Below are positions 45,093-52,878 of a DNA stretch of 64,000 nucleotides, one piece after another. Below the pieces are notes generated by a model. That model worked only from the letters and a program-made list of their open reading frames with translations. It was not told the DNA's origin and ran no database searches. Within the stretch, counting starts at the first letter, position 1. The number at the start of each line of letters is the position of its first letter. Origin of the DNA: Sphingopyxis sp. CCNWLW2 (lineage in GTDB: Bacteria; Pseudomonadota; Alphaproteobacteria; Sphingomonadales; Sphingomonadaceae); NCBI RefSeq assembly GCF_037095755.1, contig NZ_JBAWKJ010000003.1, positions 682,001 through 746,000 on the forward strand. The letters are read 5' to 3'. The position numbers and the translations under genes are program-made.

Positions 45093-46310
45093 ATGGCACT
45101 TTCTGACATCGCGATCCGGAACGCTAAACCGCGCGAGAAGCCATATAAGATGGGTGATTCGCTCGGACTCTTTTTGCTGGTTCAGCCTAGCGGCGGTAAG
45201 TTGTGGCGGTTGAAATATCGGGTTGATGGTCGCGAGAAAAAGCTTGGATTGGGCAACTACCCCGAAATCGGCCTGAGCGAGGCCCGCCGGCGCCGTGACG
45301 ATGCGCGTCGCCTGATCGCGGATGGGAGGGACCCTTCTCTCGAAAAGCAACGCGAGAAGGCGCGTGCTCGAATCGAGGCCGCCAATACATTTGGCTCTAT
45401 CGCTGACGAATATTGCCGCAAGCGGCGGCGCGATGGCGAGCGTGCCTGGGCTAGCGCCACAGCGACGAGGAGCGAGTATCTTCTATCGCAACTCGCTATC
45501 TCGATTGGTCGCGTGCCTGTTGCCGAAATCGGACCTGCTGACGTGCTCGCCGCTGTTCGGAGGATCGAGGAGAGGGGCAATCTCGAAAGCGCGCGGCGTA
45601 CGTTGCAGCTCGCAAGCAGCGTGTTCCGCTACGCGGTTGCGACTGCCCGGTTGCCTTCGGACCCGACGCGAGATCTGCGCGGCGCGCTCTTGACGCCAAA
45701 AGTCACGCACTATGGGGCGATCACTGATCCCAAGAAAGCAGGCGAGTTGCTCCTCGCGATCGATGGCTATGACGGTCATGCCGTAACCAAGATCGCTTTG
45801 AAGATCGCGCCGCATGTTTTTGTCCGCCCGGGCGAGTTGCGGCAAGCGCAATGGGGCGAAATCGATCTCGATGCAGCGCTTTGGATTATCCCCGCGGAAA
45901 GGATGAAGATGCGAAAGCCTCATCATGTGCCTCTGTCGCGTCAGGCTGTCGAACTTTTCAAATCGCTGCAATCGCTTTCGGGGACAAGCGGATATGCTTT
46001 TCCATCGATCCGCACGCGACGGCGTCCTATGTCCGACAATACTCTCAATGCTGCACTGCGCCGGCTCGGATATTCAGGCGACGACATGACGGCGCATGGT
46101 TTCCGGGCGATGGCGAGCACCTTGCTTAACGAGGAGGGGATATGGACGCCCGATGCCATCGAGCGAGCGCTCGCACATGGAGACGGTGACAAGGTCCGGG
46201 CAGCTTATCATCGCGGTGCTCACTGGAAAGAACGGGTAATAATGGCACAGTGGTGGAGCGATCATCTGGATGGACTGCGACAAGAGGCCGCCGCCGGATG
46301 CCGGGACTAA
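45093..46310 (+). CDS. Tyrosine-type integrase, P4/DUF4102 family
   Basis: A 405-residue recombinase. The N-terminal DUF4102 arm-binding domain (MALSDIAIRNAKPREKPYKM, LKYRVDGREKKLGLGNYPEI) is followed by a core-binding domain and the catalytic domain: Arg in FVRPGELRQAQWGEIDL, His-x-x-Arg in MTAHGFRAMAST, His in LAHGD and the Tyr nucleophile in VRAAYHRGAHW. It looks complete. It inserts islands at tRNA genes, here tRNA-Gly just upstream. Start ATG at 45093. Confidence 0.95.
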   Translation: MALSDIAIRNAKPREKPYKMGDSLGLFLLVQPSGGKLWRLKYRVDGREKKLGLGNYPEIGLSEARRRRDDARRLIADGRDPSLEKQREKARARIEAANTFGSIADEYCRKRRRDGERAWASATATRSEYLLSQLAISIGRVPVAEIGPADVLAAVRRIEERGNLESARRTLQLASSVFRYAVATARLPSDPTRDLRGALLTPKVTHYGAITDPKKAGELLLAIDGYDGHAVTKIALKIAPHVFVRPGELRQAQWGEIDLDAALWIIPAERMKMRKPHHVPLSRQAVELFKSLQSLSGTSGYAFPSIRTRRRPMSDNTLNAALRRLGYSGDDMTAHGFRAMASTLLNEEGIWTPDAIERALAHGDGDKVRAAYHRGAHWKERVIMAQWWSDHLDGLRQEAAAGCRD

Positions 46311-46433
46311 ACACCTAGAAGCGGTCAAGTCCGGCAGTCAACGCCTGCAGGCAGACAGACCTGCAACCAGTGTCATCCGCTCAGCGTAAGCGTGGCGTGG
46401 TGACCGCCTTGTGTTTTGTTGCGGCGGTTGCGT

Positions 46434-47006
46434 CTATAACTCCAGGGCCATCACATAAAACCCGATTTTCTGAATATCGGTGTCGAACGGCACTTCACCG
46501 ACTATTCGGAATCCACTCTTTTCATATGCTCGTTGGGCCCTATGATTTGGTTTCAAAACGTCCAACCAGATCAACTGAGCCTGTTTCTCCCTGGCTTGTT
46601 CCAAAAGGAATGCGAGCACGAACTGACCGATCCCCTTTCCGGTATGCGTCGGCTGAAGATATAGCTTTTCAAGTAGTGTGCCTGTCAATTTGGAACCCGG
46701 CAGCAACTGCGATGGCTTGGTCTTCGCAAAACCGATGGCGGCCCCTCCGGACTCGACGATATAAAAGCTCGCCGATCCGGTTTCCATGTCGCGCGCAATT
46801 TCATCTGGATCGAATTGCTTCTCGGCGAAAGCGCGTAGACCGGCCTCAGTCCAGTATTCCCCAAAATTAGTAAGATACAAGCTGATTCCGATTGAATTCA
46901 GCATCTCTATGTCATTGAAATGGGCCGAGCGAATGGTTGCAAAATCTTCGGGGCCTTCGACAGCTAGCTGAGGTACGTGCTCTTGAGTTCTGGTTTGCTC
47001 CACCAT
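46434..47006 (-). CDS. GNAT-family N-acetyltransferase
   Basis: A 190-residue GNAT protein with the acetyl-CoA loop THTGKGIGQFVLAFLL (Q/RxxGxG/A type) and the C-terminal ARAYEKSGFRIVGE-like region (HRAQRAYEKSGFRIVGEVPF). It acetylates an unknown amine. A 13-base palindrome lies just before the start, and an IS66-type element begins right behind that. Confidence 0.85.
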   Translation of the reverse strand: MVEQTRTQEHVPQLAVEGPEDFATIRSAHFNDIEMLNSIGISLYLTNFGEYWTEAGLRAFAEKQFDPDEIARDMETGSASFYIVESGGAAIGFAKTKPSQLLPGSKLTGTLLEKLYLQPTHTGKGIGQFVLAFLLEQAREKQAQLIWLDVLKPNHRAQRAYEKSGFRIVGEVPFDTDIQKIGFYVMALEL

Positions 47007-47018
47007 CTAGAAAAGTCC

Positions 47019-47031
47019 TCTGTCTGACAGA
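47019..47031. promoter_or_regulatory. Palindrome TCTGTC-T-GACAGA before the GNAT gene
   Basis: A perfect dyad 13 bases before the GNAT ATG on the minus strand. It could be an operator or part of the adjacent IS end; neither is shown. Confidence 0.3.
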
Positions 47032-47067
47032 TGTTTATATGAAACTGGTGCCCGCAGGGACGATCCA

Positions 47068-48573
47068 CTACGCCGCCATCGAGACCAACTCTTTGCCGGT
47101 CGGCTTCCATCTCCACGGCATCAGCTCGTCCCATCGCGAGGCAGGCCAATCGTCGGCAATGCGCTGCATGACATCGGCGATATAGGCCTGCGGCTCGACG
47201 CCATTGAGCTTGGCGGTCTCGATGACGGAGTAGATGGCGGCGGCGCGTTCGCCGCCGGCCTTTGATCCGGCGAACAGCCAGTTCTTGCGCCCGATCGCGA
47301 TCGATCGGATGGCGCGCTCGGCGATATTGTTGTCGATCTCCACGATGCCCTCGTCGATGTAGCGGGTCAGCGCGTCCCAGCACTTGCGGCCGTAGAGGAG
47401 CGCCTTCGCCATCGCTGACTTGGGCGACAGGCGGCGCAGGGCGTCGTCGATCACGCCGCGAAGCGCGTCGATCTGTGGCATTGCTTGCTCTTGCCGGTGT
47501 CGGCGCCGGACATCAGGCGGCTGGCCGCGGACGTCCTCTTCGATCCGGTAAAGTCCGGAGATGTGTGTCAGAAGATCCGTGGTGAGCGGGGTCGGGCTTG
47601 TCTGGTGGCACTCGAAGATCTTGCGCCGGAAGTGGGCCCAGCAGGCGACCTCCTGGACGCGATTGCCCTGGTAGAGCTTATCGTATCCGGCATAACCGTC
47701 GGCCTGGAGAAGGCCGGTGAATGCCTTGAGCTCGCGCTGTGGGATGCCGCTGCGATCGGGCGTGAACCGATACCAGGCGAGCGCTGGGATGGCGGCGCCC
47801 GATGCACGGTCATCGACGACATAGGCCCAGAACCGCGCCTGCGCGGTGCGGCCCTTGCCGGGTACGAGCATCGGCACCGGCGTGTCGTCGGTGTGCAGCT
47901 TGGCGGCCTTCAGTCCTTCCTCGCGGATCCGGCTGACGATGGGGTCGAGCAGGTGCGCGGCCTGGCCGGCCCAGCCGGCGAGGGTCGAGCGATCGATGTC
48001 GATGCCCTGCGCCGCCATCATCTCTGCCTGGCGGTAAAGCGGGAGATGATGATCGAACTTGTGGACGACGACATGGGCGAGCGTGGCAAAGCTGGCCTTG
48101 CCGCGTGCAATGGCCTTCGCCGGCGCCTGGACGATCTTGTCGCAGGCGCGGCAGCTATACTTGGGCCGCACGGTTCGAATGGCGCGCCACTGGACCGGGG
48201 CGACGTTGAGCTGCTCGTCGCTGTCCTGCCCGAGCGGGCGCAGCGCGCCGCCGCAATCGGGACAGGTGCAGTTGCCGGCCTCGGGCTCGATCCGTCGTTC
48301 GGCGCGCGGCAGATGATCGGGCAGCGCGCGCACCGGCGCGGGTCGCTGGACGGGCGTCCTGTCGGCGGTACGGCTGTCCGCAACCTCGGCTTCGCCTTCG
48401 AGCTCCTCGAGGGCGAGCTCGAGCTTCTCCGACGACTGGCCGAAGGTCATGCGGCGAAGCTGCGCGAGCTGGTGACGGAGGGTATCGATCAGCGTGTCGC
48501 GGGCCGCGAGAGCGGCTTCTAGCTCGGCGATCCGAGCGTCCTTGTCGATGCGGGAAGAGGCTGGTTCCGACAC
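47068..48573 (-). CDS. tnpC: IS66 transposase TnpC
   Basis: A 501-residue DDE transposase. The N-terminal coiled coil (RIAELEAALAARDTLIDTLR) leads to LRRMTFGQSSEKLE, the zinc-finger segment CTCPDCGGALRPLG and IVQAPAKAIARGKAS. The catalytic core contains KLHTDDTPVPMLVPGKGRT with the first Asp, LQADGYAGYDKLYQG with the second, and EIDNNIAERAIRSIAIGRKN with the Glu. The start is GTG at 48573, inside the extended tnpB frame. Confidence 0.94.
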   Translation of the reverse strand: MSEPASSRIDKDARIAELEAALAARDTLIDTLRHQLAQLRRMTFGQSSEKLELALEELEGEAEVADSRTADRTPVQRPAPVRALPDHLPRAERRIEPEAGNCTCPDCGGALRPLGQDSDEQLNVAPVQWRAIRTVRPKYSCRACDKIVQAPAKAIARGKASFATLAHVVVHKFDHHLPLYRQAEMMAAQGIDIDRSTLAGWAGQAAHLLDPIVSRIREEGLKAAKLHTDDTPVPMLVPGKGRTAQARFWAYVVDDRASGAAIPALAWYRFTPDRSGIPQRELKAFTGLLQADGYAGYDKLYQGNRVQEVACWAHFRRKIFECHQTSPTPLTTDLLTHISGLYRIEEDVRGQPPDVRRRHRQEQAMPQIDALRGVIDDALRRLSPKSAMAKALLYGRKCWDALTRYIDEGIVEIDNNIAERAIRSIAIGRKNWLFAGSKAGGERAAAIYSVIETAKLNGVEPQAYIADVMQRIADDWPASRWDELMPWRWKPTGKELVSMAA

Positions 48574-48982
48574 CCCGTATACCTAGCAATACAGGCGCTG
48601 CGATGCCAGTAAAACCCGCATTTATCCGCCATTTTTTTCCCGCCAGCAAGTGCGCCGCGGTGCGCTCGGGACGCCGCCAGTCGATGCCTTCGAGCAGCAT
48701 CGAAAGCTGCGCCGCGGTAAGGCTGACCTTGCCGGTCTTGGTGATCGGCCAGATGAGCCGGCCCCGATCCATGCGCTTCGAGAAGAGGCACAGGCCCTGG
48801 CCGTCATACCAGAGCAACTTGACCAGATCGCCGCGCTTGCCGCGGAACGCGAACAGCGCCCCCGAGTGCGGACTCTTCTCCGGCACCTGCTGCACCAGCA
48901 CCGCGAGGCCGTCGAACCCCTTGCGCATATCGGTGGCGCCGCAAGCGAGATAGATGCGGGTCGACGGCGACAGCGGGATCAT
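48155..48982 (-). CDS. tnpB: IS66 accessory protein TnpB, with C-terminal frame run-on
   Basis: The first 115 or so residues are a normal TnpB (IYLACGATDMRKGFDGLAVL, LFAFRGKRGDLVKLLWYDGQ, LLEGIDWRRPERTA). The family ends here at about 115-120 residues. In this copy the frame continues to 48155, overlapping tnpC by 419 bases and giving 275 residues, the last 150 arginine-rich and without meaning. A run of seven A (48632-48638 on the minus strand) lies at the expected end. With six A the frame would stop at 48622. So either one A was gained or slippage on the run gives the short form. ATGA overlap with tnpA. Confidence 0.8.
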   Translation of the reverse strand: MIPLSPSTRIYLACGATDMRKGFDGLAVLVQQVPEKSPHSGALFAFRGKRGDLVKLLWYDGQGLCLFSKRMDRGRLIWPITKTGKVSLTAAQLSMLLEGIDWRRPERTAAHLLAGKKWRINAGFTGIAAPVLLGIRGVGTSLFPHRQGRSDRRARSRSRGPRHADRYPPSPARAASPHDLRPVVGEARARPRGARRRSRGCGQPYRRQDARPATRAGARAARSSAARRTTDRARGRQLHLSRLRRRAAPARAGQRRAAQRRPGPVARHSNRAAQV

Positions 48983-49398
48983 CGGACAAGGATGGACATC
49001 ACCCGAGCCAATGCCCCGGCATCAACCCTCGCATCGACGGTGAGCCGCACACCCGACGGGAGCTCGATCCCGATGTGGCCGGTTCCCATCAACGCTACGG
49101 TCGGCACCGACACCTCGACTTCGGCAAACGACGGCGGCGACGCGCGCTTCGTTCCGGTCAGATCGCCCGCCAGTGCTTGCCGGCGCCAAGTATAGAGGAG
49201 TCCGCTGCCGATCGCGTGCCGCTTGCAGGTAGCGCTGATCGAGCCACCGGAGCCAAACGTCTCGCGCAGAATGGACAGCTTCTCGTCCGCCGACCAGCGG
49301 CGGCGCCCGGCAACCACAGCGATCTGACTACTCATATGATTACTCATATGACCACTCACGAGAGTGCTCGCTCTCGCCACCTCGATATCCTCGCTCAT
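48979..49398 (-). CDS. tnpA: IS66 transposase orfA TnpA
   Basis: A 139-residue protein with the Tnp_1-like helix-turn-helix of IS66 TnpA (RRRWSADEKLSILRETFGSG, GSISATCKRHAIGSGLLYTW, RRQAL). ATG 49398 is preferred over TTG 49413 because AGGAG lies 7 bases before it. It overlaps tnpB by four bases. Confidence 0.9.
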   Translation of the reverse strand: MSEDIEVARASTLVSGHMSNHMSSQIAVVAGRRRWSADEKLSILRETFGSGGSISATCKRHAIGSGLLYTWRRQALAGDLTGTKRASPPSFAEVEVSVPTVALMGTGHIGIELPSGVRLTVDARVDAGALARVMSILVR

Positions 49399-49423
49399 CA
49401 CCGCTCCTGGCAAAGAGAGGCAA

Positions 49424-49717
49424 TCAGCACCCAGCAGCAGCTTCCCGCAAGGCGGCCTTCAGGACACGGATACCGCTCAGCGCGGCGATGTCTCGCCAAA
49501 AGACGCGCAGGATTGTTGCTCCCCTCGCTGCTGGGATTTGCGAAGAATCGCGTTCAACGACCTCGCCACCCAACCGAAGATAGAATCGTAGAGCCGCCTC
49601 ATTGGCTTCGAATACCCACAGATGAACACCGTGGGTTGTAGCGTCCGCCTCAATGCGGCGAGCAACCGCCTCTATGATGCGCGTCGGGGACAGGAAGTTT
49701 GAAAAGGATTTTCGCAT
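49424..49717 (-). pseudogene. GNAT acetyltransferase remnant, C-terminal part
   Basis: The frame encodes 97 residues. VHLWVFEANEAALRFYLRLG followed by GEVVERDSSQIPAARGATIL matches the last third of GNAT proteins (the motif around the final beta-strands). The acetyl-CoA loop and everything before it are missing. It lies directly behind the IS66 tnpA gene, so a deletion linked to the IS is likely. The other copy of a GNAT at 46.4 kb is complete and different. Confidence 0.6.
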
Positions 49718-49807
49718 TTCCTCTTTTTTCGAAACAAGTTCGGCAAAGGGTGGGCCACGATTGCGACAGGGCCCGCCGGGATCGTCAACGCGTGGGGCCG
49801 GTGCGGT

Positions 49808-50506
49808 TCAGCTGAAAGGTTCCGCGCTATCATGGGCTACGCGGAGCGCGTCGCGATGCGAGCATATCCACAGGATCCTCGTTTCCTCGGTTTCCGAGCC
49901 GACGAGAACATGTCCGCCGCGGCTGTCGAAATAGACGCTGTCGCCGGGTTCGAGGACCAGCGGCTCATAATGCTCGCTGTGGAGCGTGACTTCGCCGCTG
50001 CAGACATAGACGAATTCTTCGCCCTCGTGCGCGGGCATATCGAGCGGATCGAACTGGCCGCCGGGTTTGATGATCGTGAAGAGCGGAAGAAATTCCTTGT
50101 TCGATACATCGGCGGCGAGCGCTTCGTAGATATATCGCGGAGACTCGAGGATCATCCCCTGACCTCGCCGCGTCACGCCGCGCCGGCCGCTGGACAGGCC
50201 GCGCGGCGACGGGTTGAACAATTCGGCGACGTCGACCTCCAGCCCCAGCGACAATCGGAGGATCGTCTCATAGCCTGGCGATAGCTGGCCGCTTTCGATC
50301 TTCGATATCGTCGACATCGAAACGTCGCTGCGCTCCGCGAGCTTGCTGGTCGTCAAACCGGCACGCGTCCGCAATGTCTTGAGGATCGAAGCGATAGCGG
50401 AGCCTTGGCTACGCGTGTTTTTTTCGGGATTTGCAGCCCGTTTCGCTTTCACATTCCGCTCCGCCAACGCATTATTTCCTTTAAGAAATCTATCGTCAGC
50501 TATCAT
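49808..50506 (-). CDS. XRE-family regulator with C-terminal cupin domain
   Basis: The protein has an N-terminal lambda-type helix-turn-helix (LKTLRTRAGLTTSKLAERSD, VSMSTISKIESGQLSPGYET) and a cupin ligand domain (FDPLDMPAHEGEEFVYVCSG, LVLEPGDSVYFDSRGGHVLV). Such regulators often govern amino-acid, polyamine or peptide catabolism and bind the substrate in the cupin. It is divergent from the TonB receptor gene at 50652. ATG 50506 gives 232 residues; GTG 50452 has a better ribosome binding site (GGAG) and gives 214. An upstream frame to 50668 overlaps the receptor start and is unlikely. Confidence 0.85.
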   Translation of the reverse strand: MIADDRFLKGNNALAERNVKAKRAANPEKNTRSQGSAIASILKTLRTRAGLTTSKLAERSDVSMSTISKIESGQLSPGYETILRLSLGLEVDVAELFNPSPRGLSSGRRGVTRRGQGMILESPRYIYEALAADVSNKEFLPLFTIIKPGGQFDPLDMPAHEGEEFVYVCSGEVTLHSEHYEPLVLEPGDSVYFDSRGGHVLVGSETEETRILWICSHRDALRVAHDSAEPFS

Positions 50507-50615
50507 CCATGAAAGTTGCCCGTCTGAAAACCCCTCAATTTCGGGCTGTGTCGTGCCCCAATGATGGCCGAGGGGGGCCAAAAGATTTCCTATATTGACC
50601 TCATTGAGTACTATG

Positions 50616-50631
50616 ATACGTAAAAACGTAT
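50616..50631. promoter_or_regulatory. Dyad ATACGT-N4-ACGTAT, candidate operator of the XRE-cupin regulator
   Basis: A perfect 6-base dyad lies 20 bases before the receptor ATG and next to a -10-like TATGAT (50612-50617). It sits in the region shared by the divergent regulator and receptor genes. Binding by the regulator is inferred from position. Confidence 0.4.
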
Positions 50632-50651
50632 AAAGGGAAAGGGAGCAACAT

Positions 50652-52850
50652 ATGACTCGTATGATCAAGGGCCGTCTTCACCTGAGCCTGGGCGCAGCCG
50701 TCGTCGCATTGACCGCCGTGCCGGCATCGGCCCAGACGGCGAGAAACGATGCGCTGCCCGAGGATATCGTCGTGACCGCGAGCAAGCGCTCGGAGCCGCT
50801 GCAGCAGGTCCCGAGCGCCGTCTCGGCAGTCTCCGGTGAAGCTCTGGAGCAGGCGGGGGCTGGCCGGCTTAACGAGATTTTGAGCAGCACGCCCGGCGCC
50901 ACGCTCAAGCCGACCGGTTACCCGGGCCGCAATTCGCTTGTGTTGCGCGGTATCAGCTCCGGGTCGAGCCAGGCTGGGTCGAGCGTTGGCATCTATATCG
51001 ACGACACGCCCGTGGGTTCCTCGACCGTTTTCTCGGTCGGCGCGCTCCTCACGCCCGATATCGACCCCTATGACCTTGAGCGCGTCGAAATCCTGCGCGG
51101 TCCGCAGGGCACGCTCTATGGCGCCAACACGCTTGGTGGCCTCCTCAAGTTCGTCACCCGGGCGCCGAACCTCGAAGAGGCGGAGGCTGGCGGTCGCGCC
51201 CAGGCTTCGGTGACCAAGGGAGACGAATCCTATCTGCTTGGCGGCCGCATCAACCTACCGGTCGTCGAGGGCAAGCTCGCTATCCGGGCATCGGGCAGCT
51301 ACCGCCGCGATGCGGGCTGGATCGACAATGTCGGCCGCGGCAAGAAGGACGTCAACGATATCCGGACCACGAGCGGGCGCGTGGCGGCCTTGTTCCAGCC
51401 GACCGATGCACTCTCGTTCAAGCTGAATTACCTGTACCAGAATATCAGCGCCGACGGCGCGGGTTACACCACGATCGACCGGAATGCGAAGCCGGTTTTC
51501 GGCGATCTCACCCAACAGGCGCTGGTCGACGAGCCCACCAGGTCGCGGTTCCATATCGTCTCCGGGACGGTGTCGTACGACATCGGATCGCTGAACCTGT
51601 CCTCGATTACCAGCTACGCCTATTCGCGTAATCTTTATCGCCGTGACTCCTCGCCGGATTTCCAGCCGCTCCTGGGCACCACCGATCCGCTGACGTTCGA
51701 TGCCAGGTCGACGACGAAGAAGTTCACAGAGGAGGTGAGGCTCGCCTCCGACGCCGACAAGCCGCTCAGCTTCGTCATCGGGGGCTTCTATACGCACGAG
51801 GACAGCGGCTATCTCCAAAGCTTGAGCGTCACCGATGCCAATGGCGTCGTGTCGTCGACGTCGCCCTTCGCGCGGGCCCTGCGGAACAATCAGCTCTCCG
51901 ACTACCGGGAATATGCCGCATTCGGCAACATCACCTACATCGTCTCTCCGCTCCTCGATATCACGCTCGGGGCGCGCTACAGCAAGAATGAGCAGGATGT
52001 GCAGTTCCGCCGTTCGGGCGTTTTCGGCAACCCGTCCAACCCGAACGGAACGAGCGTCGTCGATAATCATTCGTCCGACAAGGTGACGACCTATCTCGCC
52101 AATGCACGGCTTCACTTCGCGCCGAGCAAGATGCTCTATGTGCGTGTCGCCAGCGGATATCGTCCAGGCGGCCCGCGTAATTTCCCGCCGGTGGCGATCC
52201 CCCCGGGTCTGGCCTCGCAGTTCCTTCCCGATCGCGTCTGGAATTATGAAGCGGGTCTGAAGACGCAGTGGGCGAATGGTGCGGTTACCGTCAATCTCGC
52301 TGCGTTCCGGATCGACTGGGACGATATCCAGCTGACCCAGCTCGTATCGGGCTTCAATCTCCTTTCCAACGGCGGACGGGCGCGCAGCGAGGGTGTCGAA
52401 CTCGAGGCGGTGCTGCGCCCGACCGCGGGCTTTGTCGTCCGTTACAATGCCGGCTACACAAAGGCACGGCTGATCGACGCGGCCCCGGCGCTCAGCGCCC
52501 AGGCCGGCGATCCTATTCCCTATGTCCCGAAATGGGCGATGGGCATCGACGCGAGTTATAATTTCGCCGTTTCCGGCAATTGGGACGCGAATGTCGGCGT
52601 GAACTTGCAGATGCAGGACAAGCGCGTCAGCGGCTTTGCTCTCGATACGCAGCGGCTCACGCTGCCAGCCTATGAAACCATCGACCTTCGAGCCGGCCTC
52701 ACCTCCGCGAACGGGTTGGAGATCAATTTCTTCGTCCGCAACCTGGGAGATACCAGGGGCATCCTCAATTCCGAGGAAGCAGGCGATTTCTTCCGTGCCG
52801 CCATCACCCAGCCGCGTACATTCGGCGTGGGCATCAACAAGACGTTCTAA
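50652..52850 (+). CDS. TonB-dependent receptor
   Basis: A 732-residue outer-membrane receptor with signal peptide (SLGAAVVALTAVPASAQ), plug (LPEDIVVTASKRSEPLQQVP, NSLVLRGISSGSSQAGSSVG, VEILRGPQGTLYGANTLGGL) and a barrel ending in KTF. The LRGPQGTLYGANT motif places it with the sphingomonad receptors that take up small organic compounds as well as siderophores. There is no STN domain. It leads the block of uptake and breakdown genes running to 60.7 kb; the gap to the next gene is 28 bases. Confidence 0.9.
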   Translation: MTRMIKGRLHLSLGAAVVALTAVPASAQTARNDALPEDIVVTASKRSEPLQQVPSAVSAVSGEALEQAGAGRLNEILSSTPGATLKPTGYPGRNSLVLRGISSGSSQAGSSVGIYIDDTPVGSSTVFSVGALLTPDIDPYDLERVEILRGPQGTLYGANTLGGLLKFVTRAPNLEEAEAGGRAQASVTKGDESYLLGGRINLPVVEGKLAIRASGSYRRDAGWIDNVGRGKKDVNDIRTTSGRVAALFQPTDALSFKLNYLYQNISADGAGYTTIDRNAKPVFGDLTQQALVDEPTRSRFHIVSGTVSYDIGSLNLSSITSYAYSRNLYRRDSSPDFQPLLGTTDPLTFDARSTTKKFTEEVRLASDADKPLSFVIGGFYTHEDSGYLQSLSVTDANGVVSSTSPFARALRNNQLSDYREYAAFGNITYIVSPLLDITLGARYSKNEQDVQFRRSGVFGNPSNPNGTSVVDNHSSDKVTTYLANARLHFAPSKMLYVRVASGYRPGGPRNFPPVAIPPGLASQFLPDRVWNYEAGLKTQWANGAVTVNLAAFRIDWDDIQLTQLVSGFNLLSNGGRARSEGVELEAVLRPTAGFVVRYNAGYTKARLIDAAPALSAQAGDPIPYVPKWAMGIDASYNFAVSGNWDANVGVNLQMQDKRVSGFALDTQRLTLPAYETIDLRAGLTSANGLEINFFVRNLGDTRGILNSEEAGDFFRAAITQPRTFGVGINKTF

Positions 52851-52878
52851 TAATCCCGGTTCGGGCGGAGGTGAGTAG

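Larger units (their letters stand above)
47032..49423. mobile_element. IS66-family insertion sequence (ends approximate)
   Basis: Three overlapping minus-strand genes, tnpA-tnpB-tnpC, are diagnostic of IS66 elements. I could not identify the terminal inverted repeats or the 8-base target duplication that the family makes, so the limits are set by the neighbouring GNAT gene and GNAT remnant. tnpB carries an apparent frame change. Confidence 0.8.
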
